From contig DASUZD010000012.1 in NCBI GenBank assembly GCA_036377055.1, forward strand, positions 1-11,100: DNA of 11,100 nucleotides, read 5' to 3'. Shown here in pieces: positions 6,601 through 11,100 of this stretch. The translations under genes were made by a program, and so were the position numbers. The notes beneath the pieces are model-generated. The model was not told the DNA's origin. It saw only the letters and a list, made by a program, of their open reading frames with translations, and did no database searches. Every line of letters starts with the position of its first letter. Position 1 is the stretch's first letter. The DNA comes from DASUZD01 sp036377055. Lineage in GTDB: Bacteria; Actinomycetota; Thermoleophilia; Gaiellales; Gaiellaceae.

Positions 6601-6730
6601 TGCGGAAGCCGTCCTCGCGCAGCACCTTGAGCGCCTGGCAGCCGGCGTAGTCGAACTCGCACGCCTGGCCGATCACGATCGGCCCCGAGCCGATCAGGCA
6701 GATCGAGCGGATGTCCTCGCGCCTAAGCAC
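3653..6730 (-). CDS. carB: Carbamoyl-phosphate synthase large subunit
   Basis: Makes carbamoyl phosphate from bicarbonate, two ATP and ammonia supplied by CarA; feeds pyrimidine and arginine synthesis. The 1025-residue product (E. coli 1073) has the duplicated architecture. The first synthetase half starts GSGPIVIGQACEFDYAG (14-30), with ATP-grasp signatures including VRPAFTLGGHGGG (164-176) and EMNPRVSRSSALASKATG (295-312). An oligomerisation segment follows at about 396-505. The second half starts VVILGSGPNRIGQGIEFDY (519-537). The C-terminal MGS-like regulatory domain is about 896-1025 (STSGTA, NTPQGS). This domain has a short deletion near the helix that in E. coli carries the UMP-binding Lys993, so allosteric control may differ. 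The start is GTG 6730, overlapping the carA stop by eight bases, with GAGGA eight bases before it. Confidence 0.98.
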   Translation of the reverse strand: MLRREDIRSICLIGSGPIVIGQACEFDYAGCQALKVLREDGFRTIVVNSNPATIMTDPGFADRTYLEPLDLAGVADVLARERPDALLPTMGGQTALNLALELAEAGVLDELGVELIGASIDAIRRAENRELFKEAVASVGLRVPRSTIVTHAGDLAGLSTPAVVRPAFTLGGHGGGFAGSQFELRRQVELGLAESPIGQVLVEESVRGWDEFELEVVRDRADNVVVVCSIENLDPMGVHTGDSVTVAPQMTLSDLAYQELRDAAAAVIRAIGVDTGGSNIQFARERETGELRVIEMNPRVSRSSALASKATGYPIAKVAAKLAVGYTLDEIPNDLTGTTPASFEPTLDYVVVKFPRFAFEKFPGADPRLGTQMKSVGETMGIGRTFAEAFLKAMRSRELERGSRTPWAELTDLPDGLHPFFDAEIERIQEALFGLDSLDDLVADDWVRLKRIGLSDAEIAAACGRTEAEARARRRSCGVRPAYRRVDSCAGEVEAASNYLYSTWGEIGDAPGPGEKPRVVILGSGPNRIGQGIEFDYCCVHAAQSFRALGYEAVMVNCNPETVSTDYDTSDRLYFEPLGVEEVLAICERERPEGVVIQFGGQTPLRLARALEEAGVPILGTPFEAVDLAEDRERFAALLDRLGIRCPEWEIVSSWREAVEAAERIGYPVLVRPSYVLGGRAMRVCYGADDIRAALEKQLYGSILVDRFVENAVEIDVDALCDGRETLVAAVMQHVEEAGVHSGDSACVLPAPSLDAKAELEIREIVARLGPALGTVGLLNVQLAVADGEVFVLEANPRASRTVPFASKAIGVNLVEAACRLAAGATLSALDLPQGLTPGHVSVKAAVLPFARFPGADPVLGPEMRSTGEVMATAADLPTAFAKAERAAGRPLPDSGTVFLSVRDADKRALVPVAAALSGLGFRLLSTSGTARTLAAAGLELEEVEKGRTVVDLIRRRRCDLVINTPQGSGARADGSRIREAALIARVPCITTLAGAAAAVHAIANARTEAALSLQERLDAETRSA

Positions 6731-7757
6731 CCGCGACTTCCTCGACCCAGTCGGAGATCAGTGCCCAAGCGTCGTGCGGGCCCGGCCCCGCCTCGGGGTG
6801 GAACTGGAGCGAGCGCGCACGCAGGTCGGGGAAGTCGAAGCCCTCGACGGTGCCGTCGTAGAGCGAGACGTGCGTCGCCTCGCGCGCCTCCGTCGGCGAG
6901 ACGGCGAAGCCGTGGTTCTGGCTCGTGACGAGGACGCGGCCGGTCGCGCGCTCGAGCACCGGGTGGTTCGCGCCGCGGTGGCCGAACGGGAGCTTGAACG
7001 TCTCGTGGCCGGCCGCGAGGCCGAGCAGCTGGTGGCCGAGGCAGATACCGAGGACCGGCACGCGGCCGAGGAGCTCGCGAAGCGCCGCGACCTCGTCGTG
7101 CAGCGGCTCCGGGTCGCCGGGGCCGTTCGAGAGCAGGACGGCGTCGTGCGGCGCCAACGTCTCCGCGTCCACGTCGTGCGGATAGACCGTCACGCGTGCG
7201 CCGGCGCCCGCGAGCCGGCGGAGGATCGACCGCTTGCAGCCGTAGTCCACGACGGCCACGTCGACCCGGCCGATGTCGGCATAGACGTACGGCTCGCGCG
7301 TCGAGACCTGAGCGACGAGCGCGCGACCCGTCATCTCGGGCCGCTCGCGCACTGCCCGCAGCGCCTCTTCCGTCGAGCCATCGCCCGCGACGACCGCCCC
7401 GCGCATCGCGCCGCGGTCGCGCAGGTGGAGGACGAGCGAGCGCGTGTCGATCCCCGAGAGCGCGACGACCCCGTGGTCGTGCAGCCAGTCCGTCCACGCG
7501 GGCCCGCGCGCCTCGCGCATCAGCACCGCCGTCGCATGCGGTCGCTTCGACTCCGACCGGCCGTCGGCGACGCCGTAGTTGCCGACCATCGGCGCCGTGA
7601 AGCAGAGCAGCTGCTCGGCGTAGCTCGGGTCGGTGACCAGCTCCTGGTAGCCGGTCATGGCCGTCGTGAACACGGCCTCGCCGAACGCGAAGCCGGGCGC
7701 GCCGACGGAGTCGCCGCGGAAGACCGTCCCGTCCTCCAGGGCGAGGAAGCCGGTCAT
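6723..7757 (-). CDS. carA: Carbamoyl-phosphate synthase small subunit (glutaminase)
   Basis: Hydrolyses glutamine and channels ammonia to CarB. The 344-residue product has the CarA N-terminal domain (LALEDGTVFRGDS at 5-17, FTTAMTGYQE at 30-39, TDPSYAEQ at 42-49). A class I glutamine amidotransferase domain follows, with nucleophile Cys239 in LGICLGHQLLG and the His320/Glu322 pair in FHPEAGPGPHD. The start is ATG 7757, which overlaps the pyrC stop by four bases (ATGA). An in-frame ATG at 7829 would add 24 residues that lie within pyrC and have no similarity to CarA, so it is rejected. No strong Shine-Dalgarno is visible, so translation is probably coupled to pyrC. It overlaps carB by eight bases. 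Confidence 0.97.
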   Translation of the reverse strand: MTGFLALEDGTVFRGDSVGAPGFAFGEAVFTTAMTGYQELVTDPSYAEQLLCFTAPMVGNYGVADGRSESKRPHATAVLMREARGPAWTDWLHDHGVVALSGIDTRSLVLHLRDRGAMRGAVVAGDGSTEEALRAVRERPEMTGRALVAQVSTREPYVYADIGRVDVAVVDYGCKRSILRRLAGAGARVTVYPHDVDAETLAPHDAVLLSNGPGDPEPLHDEVAALRELLGRVPVLGICLGHQLLGLAAGHETFKLPFGHRGANHPVLERATGRVLVTSQNHGFAVSPTEAREATHVSLYDGTVEGFDFPDLRARSLQFHPEAGPGPHDAWALISDWVEEVAGA

Positions 7758-9055
7758 GCCGCGAACGCGACCCGCCCGGCCGCGACGGTCATCCTGATCT
7801 TCGACCGCAGCGTCTGCCCGAGGAGCCACGAGTTGGCCGAGCGCGAGCGGAAGCCGTCCTCGCGGACGCGCCAGCTCGCGTTCGGGTCGATCAGCACGAG
7901 GTTCGCAGGCGCGCCGACCGCGATCCGCGGCGGCTCGATCCCGTACGCCCGCGCCGGGCCGGCCGACATCCGCTCGAGCAGCGTCTCGAGCGGCAGGAGC
8001 CCCGGCTCGACGAGGTGCGTGTACAGAGCCGGGAACGCCGTCTCGAGCCCTGTCACCCCGAAGGGCGCCGCCTCGAACGGAACCTCCTTCTCGTGGCGGG
8101 CGTGCGGCGCATGGTCCGACGCTATCGCCGAGATGTTGCCGTTCCGTAAGCCTTCGAGCAGCGCTGCGCGGTCGGCTTCGGCGCGGAGCGGCGGGTTCAT
8201 CTTCAGGTTCGGGTCGAGCGAGCGCACCGCCTCGTCCGTCAGGCAGAGATGGTGCGGCGTCACCTCCGCCGTCGCCTCCACACCGCGCGCCTGCGCCGCC
8301 TCCAGCGCCTCGACCGACTCGCGCGCCGACAGGTGGAGCAGGTGCAGCGGCTGGCCCTCGTACGCCGCGAGCGCGAGGTCGCGCTCGACCATGAGGCTCT
8401 CGGCCACCGACGGGTAGCCCGCGAAGCCGAGCTCGGCCGAGACGGCGCCCTCGTGCATTTGGCCGCCGTGCGAGAGGCTCGGCTCCTCGCAGTGCAGCGC
8501 GAGCCTCCGCCCGGTGACGGCCGCGTACTGGAGCGCGCGCCGCATCAGGCCGGGCGAGACGACCGGAACGCCGTCGTCGCTGAAGCCCGCGGCACCGGCG
8601 TCGGCAAGCTCTGCCATCTCCGTCAGCTCCGCCCCGTCCTGGCGTTTCGTGATCGCGCCGAGGAATCCGACCGGCACCTCCGCTTCGGCACGCGCCGCCT
8701 CGACGAGCGCTCCCAGGACCGCGGCCGAGTCGACAGCGGGGTCGGTGTTCGGCATCGCGAGGATCGCGCAGAAGCCGCCCGCGGCCGCGGCGCGCGTCCC
8801 CGAAGCGACGTCCTCCTCGTCCTCGCGGCCCGGGGTTCGCAGGTGCACGTGCGGGTCGACGAAAGCGGGCGTGAGCAGCAGCCCCGCGCCGTCGACCACT
8901 CGATGGCCGTTCGCGGGCAGGTCCGTGCCGAGCTGCGAGATCGTGCCGGCGTCGACGCGCACGTCGACGATCGCGTCCAAGCCTTCGACCGGGTCTACGA
9001 CGCGGGCGCCGCGAACGACGAGGTCGTCGCGCGGCCCGGTCTTCGCGAAGAGCAT
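7754..9055 (-). CDS. pyrC: Dihydroorotase
   Basis: Cyclises carbamoyl aspartate to dihydroorotate; a zinc amidohydrolase of the class I group found in Bacillus and Aquifex. In the 433-residue product the metal and substrate ligands are all visible. His69 and His71 lie in DPHVHLR, Asn103 in MPNTDP, and the Asp160/Asp161 region in GFSDDG supplies the bridging Asp used in place of a carboxylated Lys. His188 lies in LHCEEP, His241 in HLLHLS, and Asp314 in ASDHAPH is the catalytic base. It therefore looks active, not an inactive PyrC' partner. The start is ATG 9055, overlapping the pyrB stop by one base (TGATG), with GAGGAGG seven bases upstream. GTG 9058 is possible but is only four bases from that site. 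Confidence 0.97.
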   Translation of the reverse strand: MLFAKTGPRDDLVVRGARVVDPVEGLDAIVDVRVDAGTISQLGTDLPANGHRVVDGAGLLLTPAFVDPHVHLRTPGREDEEDVASGTRAAAAGGFCAILAMPNTDPAVDSAAVLGALVEAARAEAEVPVGFLGAITKRQDGAELTEMAELADAGAAGFSDDGVPVVSPGLMRRALQYAAVTGRRLALHCEEPSLSHGGQMHEGAVSAELGFAGYPSVAESLMVERDLALAAYEGQPLHLLHLSARESVEALEAAQARGVEATAEVTPHHLCLTDEAVRSLDPNLKMNPPLRAEADRAALLEGLRNGNISAIASDHAPHARHEKEVPFEAAPFGVTGLETAFPALYTHLVEPGLLPLETLLERMSAGPARAYGIEPPRIAVGAPANLVLIDPNASWRVREDGFRSRSANSWLLGQTLRSKIRMTVAAGRVAFAA

Positions 9056-10050
9056 CACGCCACCTCCTCCGCGACAGCCGTCTGGACGCCGACCGGCCCG
9101 TGCGTGAGCAGGTCGTAGAGCACCGCCATCCGCGTTACGAGCCCCGCCCGCACCTGCGTCTCGATCAGCGCGTCCGCGGCGTCGGCGACGCGCGGGTCGA
9201 TCTCGACGCCGCGGTTCATCGGCCCGGGGTGCATGACCTTCTGGCCGGGCCGCAGCCGCTCGGGGGTCACGCCCCAGCGCGCCGCGTACTCGCGGAGGCT
9301 CGGGACGTAGTTCGCGCCCTCCTCCATCCGCTCGCGCTGCATGCGCAGGATGTAGACGACGTCGGCCGCGCCGATCGCCTCGATGTCGGTGGTCGTCTCG
9401 CAGCCCATGTCCTCGATCCCGCGCGGCAGGAGCGCGGGCGGTCCGACGAGCGTCACCCGAGCGCCCATCAGAACGAGCGCCTGGATGTTCGAGCGCGCGA
9501 CGCGCGAATGGAGGACGTCGCCGACGATCGCCACGTGCAGCCCCTCGATCTGGCCGAGCTCCTCCTTGATCGTGTACAGGTCGAGGAGCGCCTGCGTCGG
9601 GTGCTGGTGCTTGCCGTCGCCGGCGTTCACGACGTGCGCGCGCGTGTTCTCGGCGACGATGTGCGGCGCGCCGATCTGCGGGTGCCGGATCACGATCACG
9701 TCCGGGTCGTACGCGCCGAGCGTGATCGCCGTGTCCTTCAGCGACTCGCCCTTGTCGACCGAGGAGCCGACGGCCTTGATCGACATCGTGTCCGCCGAGA
9801 GCCGCTTCGCTGCGAGCTCGAAGCTCGACGAGGTGCGCGTGGACGACTCGTAGAAGAGGTTCACGACCGTCCGGCCGCGCAGCGTCGGGAGCTTCTTCAC
9901 CTCACGCTCGAGCGATCGCTCGAACGTGCGCGCGGTCGCGAGCAGCCGCTCGACGTCGTCGCGCGTCAGGTCGCGGATCGAGATCAGGTGCCGGCGTGGC
10001 GGCGGCGCGGGCGGGCGGAGCTGCTCCCGCATGAGCCGGATGTCACCCAT
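9055..10050 (-). CDS. pyrB: Aspartate carbamoyltransferase catalytic subunit
   Basis: Condenses carbamoyl phosphate with aspartate, the committed pyrimidine step. In the 331-residue product the carbamoyl-phosphate motif STRTS is at 70-74 (FYESSTRTSSSFE). SVDKGES (97-103) supplies the catalytic Lys100, and NAGDGKHQHPTQALLD (142-157), GDVLHSRVARS (177-187) and HPGPMNRG (274-281) are further active-site segments. It is about 20 residues longer at the N-terminus than E. coli PyrB, with a Pro-rich stretch (LRPPAPPPRR). The start is ATG 10050, preceded by GAGGAGGAG (10063-10055) and overlapping the pyrR stop by eight bases. No pyrI regulatory subunit is present. Adjacency and overlap with pyrC fit a possible PyrB-PyrC complex as in Aquifex, which is inference. 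Confidence 0.97.
   Translation of the reverse strand: MGDIRLMREQLRPPAPPPRRHLISIRDLTRDDVERLLATARTFERSLEREVKKLPTLRGRTVVNLFYESSTRTSSSFELAAKRLSADTMSIKAVGSSVDKGESLKDTAITLGAYDPDVIVIRHPQIGAPHIVAENTRAHVVNAGDGKHQHPTQALLDLYTIKEELGQIEGLHVAIVGDVLHSRVARSNIQALVLMGARVTLVGPPALLPRGIEDMGCETTTDIEAIGAADVVYILRMQRERMEEGANYVPSLREYAARWGVTPERLRPGQKVMHPGPMNRGVEIDPRVADAADALIETQVRAGLVTRMAVLYDLLTHGPVGVQTAVAEEVA
9063..9069 (-). promoter_or_regulatory. Shine-Dalgarno of pyrC
   Basis: GAGGAGG on the minus strand, inside the last codons of pyrB. The seven-base gap to ATG 9055 is ideal and favours this start over GTG 9058. Confidence 0.7.
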
Positions 10051-10633
10051 GGGACTCCTCCTCGCTGGACGGGATCAGGAGGACGCGATCGACCTCGTCC
10101 ACCTCGAGGAGCTGCACCTGGACGCGCTCCTCGCGCGAGGTCGGCAGGTTCTTGCCGACGTAGTCGGGCCGGATCGGGAGCTCGCGATGGCCGCGGTCGA
10201 CGAGCACGGCGAGCTGAACGCGCGCCGGCCGGCCGTAGTCGAAGAGCGCCTCGACGGCCGCGCGGATCGTCCGGCCCGTGTAGAGGACGTCGTCGACGAG
10301 GATGCAGGTCCGTCCCTCGAGCGGGAAGTCGAGCTGGGTCGAGCGGACGACCGGCTGCGCGTGGAGCGGGGCCTCGCCGCCGCGCACCTGCACGTCGTCG
10401 CGGTAGAAGGTGATGTCGACCGCGCCGAGTGCCGGCGCGATGCCGGCGCGCTCCTCGATCAGGCGCCGCAGGCGCTGCGCGATCGGGACGCCGCGCGTGT
10501 GGATGCCGACGAGCGCGACGTCGTCGAGATCGTCGTTTCGCTCGATGATCTCGTGAGCGATGCGGGAGAGCGTCCGCTCGAGCGCGTCTGCATCGATGAC
10601 GACCTTGCCGGTCGCCTGGGCAGGCAGCTGCAT
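10043..10633 (-). CDS. pyrR: Bifunctional pyr operon regulator / uracil phosphoribosyltransferase PyrR
   Basis: UMP-responsive RNA-binding regulator of pyr genes that also has uracil phosphoribosyltransferase activity. The 196-residue product has the type I phosphoribosyltransferase fold. GIHTRGVPIAQRL lies at 43-55, the segment DITFYRDD at 73-80, and the PRPP-binding motif ILVDDVLYTGRTI at 111-123. It ends with the PyrR-specific DRGHRELPIRPDYVGKNLPT (146-165). The start is ATG 10633 with AAAGGAG four bases upstream. An in-frame GTG at 10654 would place the Shine-Dalgarno and the PyrR hairpin inside the coding region and is rejected. It is the first gene of the seven-gene pyr operon, with its own target hairpin directly upstream, so autoregulation is expected. 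Confidence 0.97.
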   Translation of the reverse strand: MQLPAQATGKVVIDADALERTLSRIAHEIIERNDDLDDVALVGIHTRGVPIAQRLRRLIEERAGIAPALGAVDITFYRDDVQVRGGEAPLHAQPVVRSTQLDFPLEGRTCILVDDVLYTGRTIRAAVEALFDYGRPARVQLAVLVDRGHRELPIRPDYVGKNLPTSREERVQVQLLEVDEVDRVLLIPSSEEESHG

Positions 10634-10637
10634 ACGA

Positions 10638-10670
10638 CTCCTTTCCGGCCTCACTGGACCGGGTTAAAGG
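10638..10670 (-). promoter_or_regulatory. PyrR-binding RNA hairpin overlapping the pyrR Shine-Dalgarno
   Basis: On the minus strand 10658-10649 reads UCCAGUGAGG, which fits the PyrR-recognition loop consensus UCCNGNGAGG. It caps an upper stem CCGG/CCGG (10662-10659 with 10648-10645). Below a three-base bulge AAC (10665-10663), CCUUU (10670-10666) pairs with AAAGG (10644-10640), which is part of the AAAGGAG Shine-Dalgarno of pyrR (10644-10638). This lower stem, bulge, upper stem and conserved loop reproduce the architecture of the Bacillus PyrR sites. No terminator follows. The expected mechanism is therefore translational repression, as described for mycobacterial pyr leaders: PyrR with UMP stabilises the hairpin and hides the ribosome site. 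Confidence 0.85.
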
Positions 10671-10675
10671 GGTTC

Positions 10676-10691
10676 GGGTCCGACGGGACCC
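10676..10691 (-). other. Second stem-loop in the pyr leader
   Basis: A perfect 6-bp stem GGGUCC/GGACCC with a 4-nt loop, six bases upstream of the PyrR hairpin. GGACC of its 3' arm is also complementary to GGUCC in the PyrR loop stem, so the two could in principle exclude each other. Its stability makes independent folding more likely. Confidence 0.5.
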
Positions 10692-10721
10692 TATACGGGC
10701 AGGCGGACGACCTCTACGTTC

Positions 10722-11057
10722 TCATCTCGCCACAACCTCGGCCAGCACGTACAGCGCAGCAAGAGCACCCAGAATCGCCCCGGCGCCGCGGAAGAGCGAC
10801 CAGCCTCGGCGGAACCCGAACAAGAAGCCGGCAATCGCGGTCACTGACGCGAGGGCCGCGAAACCGGCAAGCGCCACCCGCATGGGGCCACTTAGCGACC
10901 CCGTGATCACCGCGGCGAAGGCGATCGCCGCGAATGCCATCAGAGCGAGCGTTCCGATCGCGATCCGAAGCATGAGACTGATTCGCGCGAGCATGCGAGC
11001 GTGTGCGTCGAGCCGCTGCTCGATCGTCCGAAGGATCCGAAGTTCGGCGTTCGTCAT
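10722..11057 (-). CDS. Small membrane protein of unknown function, three predicted transmembrane segments
   Basis: I do not recognise the family. The 111-residue product begins with a charged amphipathic helix (about 3-29, ELRILRTIEQRLDAHARML). It is followed by hydrophobic segments at about 31-52, 59-81 and 88-109. A basic stretch, GFRRGW (81-86), lies between the second and third segments and suggests a cytoplasmic loop there. There is no signal peptidase site or catalytic motif. The start is ATG 11057; only a weak purine stretch (AAAGAAG) precedes it, and the same frame stays open to the right window edge, so the true start may be further upstream. It ends 88 bases before pyrR on the same strand and may be cotranscribed with the pyr operon, or the pyr promoter may lie in its 3' end. 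Codon usage is GC-rich and coding-like. Opposite-strand frames look worse. Confidence 0.7.
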   Translation of the reverse strand: MTNAELRILRTIEQRLDAHARMLARISLMLRIAIGTLALMAFAAIAFAAVITGSLSGPMRVALAGFAALASVTAIAGFLFGFRRGWSLFRGAGAILGALAALYVLAEVVAR

Positions 11058-11077
11058 GTCAGCCGCTTCTTTCGCTT

Positions 11078-11100
11078 CGAGGCACCCTTTTGTGGCCTCG
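11078..11100. other. Inverted repeat at the right window edge
   Basis: CGAGGC at 11078-11083 pairs with GCCTCG at 11095-11100, and the stem can be extended inward by AC/GT (CAC/GTG with a one-base bulge). It lies 21 bases upstream of the small membrane-protein ATG. No U-run follows on the minus strand. It may be a 3' end structure of the next gene or part of coding sequence that continues beyond the window; this cannot be decided here. Confidence 0.4.

Noticed and set aside
10634..10654. In-frame GTG at 10654 as pyrR start
   Set aside because: It would make the AAAGGAG Shine-Dalgarno and part of the PyrR loop coding; ATG 10633 is better placed.
10690..10695. TATAGG as a -10 box for the pyr operon
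   Set aside because: No acceptable -35 lies 16-18 bases upstream, and the resulting start site would cut the leader hairpin at 10676-10691. It remains possible but unsupported.
1..11100. CRISPR arrays, tRNA or rRNA genes, prophage or insertion-sequence genes
   Set aside because: No regularly spaced repeats with unique spacers, no cloverleaf or rRNA-like segments and no transposase or integrase motifs were seen on either strand.

Overview
The window is a compact, high-GC (about 70% by eye) stretch in which every gene lies on the minus strand, so transcription runs from right to left. The gene order is characteristic of Actinobacteria: a pyrimidine operon followed by mihF (actinobacterial integration host factor), gmk, rpoZ and coaBC. 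The NAD-linked type 1B dihydroorotate dehydrogenase (pyrK+pyrD) inside the operon, and the divergent protein sequences, suggest a deep-branching actinobacterium such as Thermoleophilia. That placement is inference, not proof.

Layout from right to left. 11100-10722 encodes a small unrecognised protein with three membrane segments. 10721-10634 is the pyr leader; it holds a canonical PyrR-recognition loop whose lower stem pairs with the Shine-Dalgarno of pyrR. 10633-2148 is pyrR-pyrB-pyrC-carA-carB-pyrK-pyrD, seven genes in which each start overlaps the stop of the gene before it. Together they make carbamoyl phosphate (CarA/CarB), carbamoyl aspartate (PyrB), dihydroorotate (PyrC) and orotate (PyrD/PyrK). 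PyrR is the UMP-responsive regulator. pyrE and pyrF, needed to reach UMP, are not in the window.

2147-2080 is a short AT-rich island with a good promoter for mihF; the mRNA looks leaderless. mihF is followed by two tandem stem-loops, then gmk, rpoZ (4-base overlap with gmk) and, after about 260 non-coding bases, the 5' part of coaBC, which runs off the left edge. This second block couples a nucleoid protein, GMP phosphorylation, the RNA polymerase omega subunit and coenzyme A synthesis, an arrangement conserved in Actinobacteria.

The enzymes are ordinary members of known families. The unusual material is non-coding. The rpoZ-coaBC gap is almost filled by a 212-bp composite inverted repeat whose two arms (about 92 and 97 bp) are diverged copies of one unit. 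The kernel of this repeat recurs in the mihF-gmk gap. I saw no tRNA, rRNA, CRISPR array, transposase or integrase gene.
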